This document shows positions 1 to 5,825 of a stretch of 64,000 nt of DNA, piece by piece (within the stretch, counting starts at the first letter, position 1; each line of letters opens with the position of its first letter). The DNA comes from Xenorhabdus stockiae. Lineage in GTDB: Bacteria; Pseudomonadota; Gammaproteobacteria; Enterobacterales; Enterobacteriaceae. The stretch spans positions 1 through 64,000 of the forward strand of contig NZ_NJAJ01000004.1 in assembly GCF_002632825.1 (NCBI RefSeq), read 5' to 3'. The notes below the pieces were generated by a model. That model worked only from the letters and a program-made list of their open reading frames with translations. It was not told where the DNA came from and did not search any database. The translations under genes were made by a program, and so were the position numbers.

Positions 1-37
1 CTAAGATCTGGCTGTCAGTAAAACGTGACTTTTTCAT
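1..37 (-). CDS. IS3-family transposase OrfA, N-terminal fragment (runs off the window)
   Basis: Only the first 12 codons are visible: MKKSRFTDSQIL. This matches the start of OrfA of IS3-family elements, a small helix-turn-helix protein that begins with a K-K-S-R-F-(S/T)-(D/E)-x-Q-I pattern and binds the element ends; OrfA and OrfB are normally joined by programmed frameshifting. AGAGGAG lies about eight bases upstream of the ATG. Nothing can be said about whether the transposase is intact. Confidence 0.7.
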   Translation of the reverse strand, partial: MKKSRFTDSQIL

Positions 38-116
38 AAGATTTCGATCTCCTCTGCTACATTAAGCGTATGAGAAAATTCTACTTATGGACACTCCGGC
101 TTTTAGGGGGGATTAC
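1..116 (-). mobile_element. End of an IS3-family insertion sequence (continues past the left edge)
   Basis: The minus strand from about 116 leftwards starts with a C-rich terminus (six Cs near 105-110, then TAAAAGCCGGAGTGTCC), a short leader, a strong Shine-Dalgarno and an ATG opening an IS3-type OrfA. C-run termini followed by orfA within 80 bases are usual for IS3-family elements. The element lies directly against the truncated end of the neighbouring gene, so it probably inserted there. The outer boundary is approximate because the other end and any target duplication lie outside the window. Confidence 0.65.
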
Positions 117-323
117 CTAGGCTTCTGTTGTATTGTTTTCACAACGCAATACCAAAGCCTCTTCCCCGTTCTCTGATGACAACACTGCAAAATAATCTAT
201 CTTGTCAGTGAGCTTATTTACTTCTTTTGTGATATCCCATTTTCCAAGCTTTGGCATATCGCTTGCCATTACATTAAAGGATAAAAAACATACTGTAATT
301 AACCACGTAACGCGCTTTTTCAC
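117..323 (-). pseudogene. Small secreted protein, 3' end lost at IS junction
   Basis: A 68-residue product with a GTG start (GAGGA is well spaced upstream) and a signal peptide of about 20 residues ending near VMAS. The mature part begins GKWDITKEVNKLTDK and ends ALVLRCENNTTEA. This resembles small phage-encoded proteins related to the VasI family, in which a GxW start is followed by a beta strand with LxLRC and then by further sequence. Here the stop falls exactly where the IS3-type terminus begins, so the natural C-terminus appears to have been removed. Family assignment is by pattern only and function is unknown. Confidence 0.5.
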
Positions 324-416
324 TACAATTCCTCATTGTTAATTTTATATACAATACTAACTAATGAGGAGGCATAGCTCAATAATCCATACTTAAGAGA
401 GTTTGTGTAATTAAAC

Positions 417-860
417 TTAGATTAACGCCAGTGCCAAGCTGTTATTTATTGTGATTATTGTATGCTTTTTAATTCCCTTCATGCCTTCATTGAAAGCATC
501 AGTAGCTAATATAGTTAACTTTTGGCAGTTGTAATCATCCATATATCTCAAACAATGGAAAGATGGCCTGATCTCTTTTTCTTTACCATTTACAGGAACC
601 AAGGTAGCTGAACCACCTAAAAACCTATCATCTGATGGAGAGTATGTTGAGATATAAGTATCAGATACTGTATTAATACGTATTCCTGTGATTCGCTCTA
701 GCTTTTCAGGCACATTCGCCCACACAGCACTACATTCTGAATCACCAGTGCAGTGCTGGTTTTCTGCGGTCACTTTAGGTAATGGTTCTTTCTCTTTGGA
801 TTGAGCAGAGCACCCATTCAAAGTCAGCGCAACAACAAAACCAGCAATTAACTTCTTCAT
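417..860 (-). CDS. Putative prophage lipoprotein, function unknown
   Basis: A 147-residue protein starting MKKLIAGFVVALTLNGC. The lipobox (LNG|C, Cys17) marks it as a signal-peptidase II lipoprotein; Ser at +2 of the mature protein suggests outer-membrane sorting. The start at 860 is chosen from three in-frame candidates because GGAG is six bases upstream of it. The mature part has several cysteines (HCTGDSEC and a later CLRY...NC) that could form disulfides. Similar small lipoproteins occur as cargo in enterobacterial prophages, but I cannot assign a function. It lies after the lysis genes and could be a lysogenic conversion gene. Confidence 0.6.
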   Translation of the reverse strand: MKKLIAGFVVALTLNGCSAQSKEKEPLPKVTAENQHCTGDSECSAVWANVPEKLERITGIRINTVSDTYISTYSPSDDRFLGGSATLVPVNGKEKEIRPSFHCLRYMDDYNCQKLTILATDAFNEGMKGIKKHTIITINNSLALALI

Positions 861-1094
861 TTTCATCTCCACCTGAGTTAGCTACATAAATCTTAATCAA
901 AGTATGGTGCAAAATGAAGCAAATACGCGGTGAGAACGAAGTGGCAGCATGAGTTATCGGTATTCCTTTAACCACTCAGGGAATGGGTATGGGAATAAAG
1001 GCCTGCTTTTAACCACATCAGGCAAGGTGGCTTCCTGCTTTCCACAGTCAAGAAAAACCGATAAGTTGGTTATTCCGCAGTCAAAAGAGGAATA

Positions 1095-1370
1095 CTACTT
1101 ATGAGTGAGATTTCGTTTAAGTGCCCTGATTGCCATAGTGACCTTGTTGTAAGCTCCAGCGTCGAAATCAAGGAAATAGATGACCTCAACGGAACCAAGT
1201 GTACTTCGTGTGGTAGAGCTATCAGCAAAGAAGATATTACTGCTCAAGCTAGCGATTATGCCGCTAACATGATCAGGGATGCCTTCAGGAAACACGGACT
1301 TTAATTCATCTATTTTTTTATCTAATTTACTGGTATCAAATTTTATTGATGCCAGTATTGGTTCTTTCAT
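1095..1370 (-). CDS. Hypothetical 91-residue ORF fully opposing the zinc-ribbon gene
   Basis: The ATG at 1370 has a near-perfect Shine-Dalgarno (GAGGAG, seven bases away) and lies just behind the Rz stop codon, the position of a co-transcribed late gene. The protein begins MKEPILASIKFDTSKLDKK, a soluble helical-looking start; the rest (FFADSSTTRSTLGS...) shows no domain I recognise. From 1304 down it is exactly antisense to the zinc-ribbon gene. It may be a genuine late gene, or a real start whose downstream part was replaced during rearrangement. Confidence 0.35.
   Translation of the reverse strand: MKEPILASIKFDTSKLDKKIDELKSVFPEGIPDHVSGIIASLSSNIFFADSSTTRSTLGSVEVIYFLDFDAGAYNKVTMAIRALKRNLTHK
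1101..1304 (+). CDS. Small zinc-ribbon protein (ECs_2282-like)
   Basis: A 67-residue protein with two CxxC knuckles (CPDC near residue 8 and CTSC near residue 34), the layout of a single zinc ribbon, followed by a helical tail ending in IRDAFRKHGL. It resembles the small putative zinc-binding proteins of enterobacterial prophages typified by ECs_2282; the role of that family is unknown. AGAGGA is about ten bases before the ATG. It is transcribed against the surrounding lysis genes. Its whole length lies opposite another plausible small gene on the minus strand (1095-1370), so one of the two may be a remnant. The paired CxxC motifs make this the more convincing of the two. Confidence 0.6.
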   Translation: MSEISFKCPDCHSDLVVSSSVEIKEIDDLNGTKCTSCGRAISKEDITAQASDYAANMIRDAFRKHGL

Positions 1371-1381
1371 TGTTCCACTCC

Positions 1382-1831
1382 TCATTTACACTGCGCCCTA
1401 ACATAATCCTGCAAATATCTCAGTTTTGCCCGGTCGTTGATGATGCCTTCTCGGATATCGAGAACAGCTTGTCCAGTTTCTCTAGGGAGTTCGATGGTGG
1501 TTGCATCGCCCACGCTGACGGAGGGAGTGGCCTCACGCACAGGACAGGTGGCCTTGATGCGCAGCTTGCGACGACCAGCGGCAACATCAGCCCGAAGAGT
1601 ATCGATTTCAGTCTTAGCATTGGCGAGTTTCTCTATGTAGATTTCGTCTAATTTTGCAAGTTGTTCAAGACGCTCTTGCTGCTTATTTATCGCGATAATC
1701 TGACTGTCATACTGTCGCTTTAATCTACGGTATTCTTCGGCCTTGTCCTGATACTCACTGTAGTAGAACCAGAACAAGCCAGAGACAATCACCAAAGCAA
1801 TCAGGGTGAAGTACTGGCTGTTGAGTTTCAT
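1382..1831 (-). CDS. Rz: Rz-type inner-membrane spanin
   Basis: A 149-residue protein with one N-terminal transmembrane helix (about residues 8-25) followed by a long charged coiled coil (YRRLKRQYDSQ... to about residue 90) facing the periplasm. That is the i-spanin layout; Rz joins Rz1 to fuse inner and outer membranes at the last step of phage lysis. Identity is strengthened by the lipoprotein frame nested inside it (1420-1620). In lambda, Rz directly follows the lysozyme; here the antirepressor gene lies between them, ending ten bases upstream of this start. Confidence 0.85.
   Translation of the reverse strand: MKLNSQYFTLIALVIVSGLFWFYYSEYQDKAEEYRRLKRQYDSQIIAINKQQERLEQLAKLDEIYIEKLANAKTEIDTLRADVAAGRRKLRIKATCPVREATPSVSVGDATTIELPRETGQAVLDIREGIINDRAKLRYLQDYVRAQCK
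1420..1620 (-). CDS. Rz1: Rz1-type outer-membrane lipoprotein spanin, nested in Rz
   Basis: A 66-residue protein in a different frame wholly inside Rz, as in lambda. The signal peptide ends in the lipobox VAS|C (Cys20), and the mature 47 residues are proline-rich near the start (SRPPVLC, RPLPPSAW). Rz1 is an outer-membrane lipoprotein that binds the C-terminus of Rz. Nested reading frame, lipobox and proline content together make the assignment secure despite its size. Both spanin genes look intact, so the lysis end-step may still be functional even though the prophage is not. Confidence 0.85.
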   Translation of the reverse strand: MLRLKSILFGLMLPLVVASCASRPPVLCVRPLPPSAWAMQPPSNSLEKLDKLFSISEKASSTTGQN

Positions 1832-1840
1832 CTCACCGCC

Positions 1841-2410
1841 TTATTGGGTTCGTGTTGTTTTGCCCTTGCCTGTTTCAGCCAGAACAAGATCAAGAACTAA
1901 GTCGGTAGCCTGTCCGATTAAGCCTCTTATCTTGCTTTCATGTTCAGGTCTGACCTTCTTCCATTCATTGAGTCCCGTACCAAACACACTAGCGAGCTGC
2001 TTGTCTCTTTTTAACTCAGCACAAGCCTGATTCAGTTCTTCCATCACGTTACGTTTACGGGGATTAACAGCGATACCTTTTGTCCAGTATTCATAAAGCA
2101 CATCGTCGCATTCGCCCTGATAGCGGATCACTTTGTCCCTAATTTCAGGCTTAACTTTGTTAGGGCTGATAGTTGCTAACCAACCTGCTAGCTTACGGAG
2201 AGCAAGGCAAGTCATTAACTGTAAGCCACCTTTTGTAGGTGTTGGGATTTCCTCAACCCCTTTTTTAAAGCGTTGTTTTAACTTGGTATATTGCCCTGCC
2301 CAGTCCATCCCCATCCCTTCAACAATGGGTCTCATTGGCACGTAAGGCTCATTGTTGTATTCCACAACATAAAGTTCATCGTCATAAAAAGGGACTGTAA
2401 TTGTATGCAT
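1841..2410 (-). CDS. ant: Phage antirepressor (P22 antirepressor N-terminal domain type)
   Basis: A 189-residue protein. The N-terminal half (about residues 5-115: ITVPFYDDELYVVEYNNEPYVPMRPIVEGMGMDWAGQY, given here by its key blocks FYDDELY, VPMRPI and MGMDWAGQ) is the pattern of the P22_AR_N domain of phage antirepressors, which bind and inactivate lysogeny repressors. The C-terminal part is helical and charged and probably gives target specificity. It sits inside the lysis cassette between lysozyme and Rz, as a moron-like insertion. AGGAA is eight bases before the ATG and directly adjoins one arm of a long inverted repeat (2423-2506), which suggests RNA-structure control of translation. No target repressor is left in the window. 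Confidence 0.75.
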   Translation of the reverse strand: MHTITVPFYDDELYVVEYNNEPYVPMRPIVEGMGMDWAGQYTKLKQRFKKGVEEIPTPTKGGLQLMTCLALRKLAGWLATISPNKVKPEIRDKVIRYQGECDDVLYEYWTKGIAVNPRKRNVMEELNQACAELKRDKQLASVFGTGLNEWKKVRPEHESKIRGLIGQATDLVLDLVLAETGKGKTTRTQ

Positions 2411-2416
2411 CTTGCG

Positions 2417-2506
2417 TATTCCTATAGAAATAAGAGCCTGCTGACGTAGAAATATCGCCCATGAGAGGTCGCCACCTAGCGATACTTCTCAGGCTCTATT
2501 TCTATA
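2417..2506 (-). ncRNA. Structured leader of the antirepressor, candidate c4-type antisense RNA
   Basis: Three nested stems can be drawn on the minus strand. The outer stem pairs 2490-2506 with 2423-2440 (17 of 18 bases, one bulge, including GAGCCTG/CAGGCTC). A middle stem pairs AGTATCGC with GCGATATT (one G-U). An inner hairpin has AGGT and ACCT arms. The 3' arm ends at the antirepressor Shine-Dalgarno. P1, P7 and related phages use c4 antisense RNA just upstream of ant to block its translation, so position and nested architecture fit a c4 element. I could not run a covariance model. Confidence 0.5.
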
Positions 2507-2544
2507 AGCTCATGATTGGGTTTAGCGCACGTCAGTACGCCGAT

Positions 2545-2570
2545 AAAAAGAAGCCCCGCAAAAGCGAGGC
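2545..2570 (-). terminator. Rho-independent terminator after the lysozyme gene
   Basis: On the minus strand GCCTCGC and GCGGGGC form a 7-bp stem (one G-U) with a TTTT loop, followed by TTCTTTTT. It lies about 40 bases after the lysozyme stop and before the antirepressor leader, so it should separate lysis transcription from the antirepressor unit. Confidence 0.75.
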
Positions 2571-2611
2571 TCAGAATTCAAAGTAGATTTTTTCGAATAT
2601 CACGTAGGATC

Positions 2612-3046
2612 TCATGACAAAAACATCTGGCGTTCAGATGCCCTGCGCTTAGTCAGACCGTTCATCACTTTACCTGCTGCTTTATTCCATCTCTGGAATT
2701 CATCGGCTGCACCTTGGTAGTCACCTGCATTGAGCTTCTTAAGTAAGGTAGAACGAGCAAAGTTACCCGCGCCACAATTGAAGATGAACGAGCACAGGGC
2801 ATCAAACTGTCCCTGAGTCAGTGATACCTTCACGGTGGATTCAAGGGTAATGTAGATAGGTTTAAGGTCATCATGCAGGAATGCTTCGGCCTGCTGTTCG
2901 GTAATAACTTGCCCTGGCTTGACGTCTTTTGTGTGACCGTAACCAATCGTCCACGGAATACCACCTGTAGCCGGATCGGGATAGGCTTTCAGTTTCAGGC
3001 CTTCATATTGTTTAATGCACTCCAGACCTTTATTGCTGATTTCCAT
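2612..3046 (-). CDS. Phage lysozyme (endolysin, glycoside hydrolase family 24 type)
   Basis: A 144-residue muramidase. The start at 3046 is chosen over an upstream in-frame start because GGGAGG is well spaced and the protein then begins, as in the family, with the helix before the catalytic glutamate (MEISNKGLECIKQYEG, Glu15). Asp24 follows nine residues later and Thr33 lies in the PWTIGYGHT block; these form the usual Glu-Asp-Thr triad. The middle and end (CSFIFNCGAGNFARST, LTKRRASERQMFL) match R21/P1-type lysozymes. There is no N-terminal membrane anchor, so it is not a SAR endolysin and would depend on the holin. The start overlaps the holin end by 17 bases. Confidence 0.9.
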   Translation of the reverse strand: MEISNKGLECIKQYEGLKLKAYPDPATGGIPWTIGYGHTKDVKPGQVITEQQAEAFLHDDLKPIYITLESTVKVSLTQGQFDALCSFIFNCGAGNFARSTLLKKLNAGDYQGAADEFQRWNKAAGKVMNGLTKRRASERQMFLS

Positions 3047-3368
3047 CAGAAGCGCCTCCCGCTTTCTTCTCCGCCGCTTTACGCAGTAATTGACCAATGA
3101 AGTCTGTCCCCAAATAACCAATTACCACACTACCGATGTAGGCCAAATCAGGATTCAGACCAAACAGATTTAATACGTCACGAATGAACCAAGCGAACAT
3201 GGCACACATAAAGGCATCGATGGAGACCTTTAACCAGCCTCCGCCATGATAGCGACCGCGAAGAAAGGCCATCGTTCCAGCAAGCGTCGCCAAGATACCT
3301 TGCTCTCTGACCGACACAAGCCAGTCACTGAGGTGTACCCAGATATTAGGATCTTCTTTCATCTTCAT
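3030..3368 (-). CDS. Lambda S-like holin with two-start N-terminus
   Basis: A 112-residue class I holin closely patterned on lambda S: three membrane segments (about residues 20-37, 48-64 and 75-92), the block LRGRYHGGG, then IDAFMCAMFAWFIRD and AYIGSVVIGYLGTD, and a charged C-terminal tail. The protein begins M-K-M, the same arrangement that in lambda gives S107 (antiholin, starting at Met1) and S105 (holin, starting at Met3), differing by one extra positive charge. It forms large inner-membrane lesions that let the lysozyme reach the wall. Confidence 0.92.
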   Translation of the reverse strand: MKMKEDPNIWVHLSDWLVSVREQGILATLAGTMAFLRGRYHGGGWLKVSIDAFMCAMFAWFIRDVLNLFGLNPDLAYIGSVVIGYLGTDFIGQLLRKAAEKKAGGASDGNQQ

Positions 3369-3655
3369 ATTTCCCCCCCATCAGAACAATGGGCGTCCGT
3401 GGGGTGAGTCTATGGTCGCCCCTGTGAGTTGTTGTGAATAGGTTGCCCTAAAAATTTAGGGCATAGATACGCATGGTGCGTAGCTTGTAGCAGGTCTAGC
3501 CTGCCTGTTTTCAAATGTTAAATTGTGGTCCTGCCAATTGAGCGTTTGCGGTCGGCTGGAACATGTAAATCCGCAACACACCCAACACTTTCTCGGTAGT
3601 TGGCGACCAAAAACAAAAAGGCCGCATTAAGCAGCCTTGAATTCAATATGTAGAT
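3369..3655. other. Non-coding stretch upstream of the holin
   Basis: No credible gene is seen. It has a hairpin-forming near-palindrome at 3443-3460 (arms GCCCTAAA and TTTAGGGC), a second short inverted repeat (GCAGG/CCTGC at about 3499-3513), and CTCAATTGGCAGG on the minus strand that recalls a tRNA D-arm but has no matching acceptor or T-arm. In lambdoid phages this position carries the late promoter and antitermination leader, but I cannot place a promoter with confidence. Confidence 0.4.
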
Positions 3656-4168
3656 TTATTTCCAGTTGAGGCAGAAGCGAAGTGTGTTACCTATATTTTG
3701 CTTCATTATTACCCCTAATTCTTTAGCCCCAATATTGAAATATTGAGCAAAAAGCTGATATTTTTTTAGATACCTACGAATATCGAAAGAACTCTTACCA
3801 AGATTATAAATTACTCCATTAACTGTTACATAAAGAACTTTGTTTTCTAATAACTCAATAGATTGTGAATAGCTATCTTCATCTTTAAACGAGTAAGTGT
3901 CCCAACCAATATAATCAGCTCCTAATTGTAACCAAAGAAAAGTATTGCTTTTCGAGACATCAATACGTGTATTATTTTCGATTATAGCTATAGTTCCTAT
4001 AGCACCATCAGGAGGCCTGTAGGTGCTACCGACTGGTTTATTTGAATAGCCCCATATAGACCTAAGATACTCCCCCCCCATATTTGCCCGTCCAGTTCCT
4101 ATCATAATATCCATAACCAACATATTTTCTATTTTGGATTCACTCTCCAGCTTATTAACATCAGACAT
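3656..4168 (-). CDS. Hypothetical prophage protein, 170 residues
   Basis: The ATG at 4168 has GAGG five bases upstream; an in-frame GTG two codons earlier overlaps the Shine-Dalgarno and is less likely. The product is soluble, with no signal peptide or membrane segment, rich in Asn, Ile, Tyr and Lys and coded by more AT-rich DNA than the core genes. Visible blocks are a glycine-rich start (MIGTGRANMGGEYLRSIWGY), beta-like stretches (TFLWLQLGADYIGWDTY) and a helical, basic C-terminus. I recognise no family. It lies between replication and lysis genes, where prophages often carry accessory cargo, and a recent acquisition is plausible. Confidence 0.6.
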   Translation of the reverse strand: MSDVNKLESESKIENMLVMDIMIGTGRANMGGEYLRSIWGYSNKPVGSTYRPPDGAIGTIAIIENNTRIDVSKSNTFLWLQLGADYIGWDTYSFKDEDSYSQSIELLENKVLYVTVNGVIYNLGKSSFDIRRYLKKYQLFAQYFNIGAKELGVIMKQNIGNTLRFCLNWK

Positions 4169-4321
4169 AAACACCTCACTTTATTATTCGTTAAAGGTCA
4201 TTTCATCCTACTGCTAACTAGCCGGTTAATATTACTGAGGTCAGGCTCTTATCTCAATTGAATAGCCTGTAACAGAATCAATACGCCTTAAAATAAGGCA
4301 GCGCATGATAAAGTTTATCTG

Positions 4322-4921
4322 TTAGTCGAGTGCGTGATTCAGTGAGGTGTATATTTGAAGTTTGGTGCTAACGGATGCCATGCTATCGACATCAATGTCT
4401 TCCCCGGTCAGGGGCTTAAAATCACACTTCGGGCAGACATAGACTCCGGCAGGCTTCATGTAGTGACAGCTGGGACATTCTTTCGGCAGCTTCTCCCGCT
4501 TTTCCTGCTCCCGGTGGCTGGAATGGGTCTTCATGCCATCGTTTTTACTGGGCAGCTCGTCATATTCGATATCGTCGGGATAGCCGAGACGGTGGACGGT
4601 GCCGGAGTGATCGAAGATAAGGCAGGTTTCTTTACCCGGCGCGGTACGTAAGCCTCTGCCGAGACATTGAGTCCAACGGATCTCTGACTTGGTGGGCCTT
4701 GCATAAATGATGCAGCGCACATCACTATCAAACCCGGCAATTAAGGTGCCAACATTCACGATGACTTTCGTTGCGCCCTGCTCGAAACGGTGAATAATAA
4801 TCTTCCGTTCTTCGTGGGGGGTCTGAGCGGTAATAATATCAGCATTCACTCCGGCGCGATCAAATTCGACCGTGACAAAGTTGGCATGACTGACCGTGAC
4901 GCAAAAACAAATCGTTGGCTG
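4322..4921 (-). pseudogene. Phage DEAD/DEAH-box helicase, N-terminal half deleted
   Basis: Recognisable sequence starts at QPTICFCVTVSHANF (near 4921) and continues through the second RecA-like helicase domain: VNVGTLIAGFDSD (motif V region) and QCLGRGLRTAPGK (motif VI with its arginine finger). A C-terminal zinc ribbon follows (CPSC then CPKC, ten residues apart). This matches SSL2-like helicases of lambdoid replication modules. Walker A and the DEAD/DEAH motif, which lie in the first domain, are absent; the preceding open frame is antisense to integrase sequence. It therefore cannot hydrolyse ATP and is a remnant. Confidence 0.85.
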
Positions 4922-4936
4922 ATTATTACCATTGTC

Positions 4937-5719
4937 GAAGCATTCAGGAAACATTGTGGTAACGAGATTATCGATAATATCCAAACCAAAGATATTGCAA
5001 TTTTAGTTGACGAATATAAAGAACGTGGGCAAAAAAGGATGGCCCAAATTGTTCGCATGGTTTTAATTGATGTCTTCAAAGAAGCCCAGCATGCCGGAGA
5101 AGTTCCTCCGGGATATAATCCTGCTAAAGCAACCAAAATGCCTATTAATAAAATCAAACGGCAGAGGTTAAGCTTGGAAGAATGGAAAGTAATATTCGAC
5201 CATGCAGGAAAAACACAACGCTATTTACAGAATGCAATGTTGTTAGCCCTAGTTACTGGGCAACGTCTAGGAGACATTGCCAAGTTACGGTTCGACGATG
5301 TGTGGGATGATCACTTGCATATTATTCAGGAAAAAACAGGCACTAAACTAGCGATTCCTCTAAATATCAAATGTGAAAAAATAGACTTTACATTACGAGA
5401 TGTAATAACACGTTGTAGAGATAGAATATTAAGCCCTTACATGCTCCACTACCATCATACTACCGCACAGGCTAAACGCGGTGGTCAAGTGTCTGCCAAT
5501 GCAATCACTGCCGGCTTTCAAAAGATCCGTGATGATACAGATCTCAAGTGGGAAAAAGGCACACCTCCCAGTTTCCATGAGCAAAGGTCACTATCGGAAC
5601 GTTTGTACCGCGAACAGGGCGTCGATACAAAAACATTACTCGGTCATAAAAGCCAGTCAATGACTGATAAATACCATGATGATAGAGGTAAAGATTGGAT
5701 TATTTTGGCAGTGAAATAG
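4937..5719 (+). pseudogene. int: Lambda-type tyrosine integrase, N-terminal part deleted
   Basis: Integrase-like sequence begins at about 4937 (IVEAFRKHCGNE) inside the core-binding domain and runs to the normal C-terminus. The catalytic domain is complete: Arg in TGQRLGD, Lys in EKTGTKLA, His and Arg in FHEQRSL, LLGHKS, and the tyrosine in DKYHDDRGKDW, as in lambda Int. The arm-binding domain and much of the core-binding domain are gone, and the upstream reading frame is antisense to helicase sequence. Integration or excision activity is not expected. It points at the 3' end of icd about 100 bases away, consistent with a phage 21/e14-type integrase. Confidence 0.85.
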
Positions 5720-5825
5720 CGGTCAATTTATAACCAGTTTTGCAGGAGTTTTGCAGAAGAATTTTCATACCGTTAAAAACAACGGGAACCATTAAGCCCC
5801 CGTTATCTATTTTGGCTAATGACTA
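5720..5825. other. Candidate prophage attachment region between int and icd
   Basis: The gap between the integrase end and the icd stop codon has two copies of AGTTTTGCAG in tandem (5736-5745 and 5747-5756, period 11), possible integrase arm sites, and the icd terminator. In phage 21 and e14 the crossover lies within the last part of icd and the phage supplies a replacement 3' end. The core itself cannot be defined without the second copy, which lies outside the window. Confidence 0.4.
5773..5804 (-). terminator. Terminator downstream of icd
   Basis: On the minus strand AACGGG and CCCGTT pair around a 12-base loop and are followed by GTTTTTAA, about 20 bases past the icd stop codon. Confidence 0.6.

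Larger units (their letters stand above)
117..5825. mobile_element. Defective lambdoid prophage remnant beside icd
   Basis: Gene order read from the icd side is integrase (divergent), helicase, orphan gene, holin, lysozyme, antirepressor, Rz/Rz1, then small late genes. This is the normal lambdoid order with the block between int and the helicase lost. Head, tail, repressor and excisionase genes are absent from the window. The integrase lies against the 3' end of icd, the known attachment site of phage 21 and e14. An IS3-family element closes the left side. With a truncated integrase and helicase and no visible repressor, excision is unlikely. The second attachment site would be left of the window. 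Confidence 0.85.

Noticed and set aside
965-1024. Short direct repeat TTTAACCAC...TCAGG
   Set aside because: Two imperfect copies only, with no further units or link to a gene; too little to call a repeat element.
3500-3590. tRNA-like piece (CTCAATTGGCAGG on the minus strand)
   Set aside because: Only a D-arm-like segment is present; no acceptor stem, anticodon loop or T-arm with the right spacing could be found.
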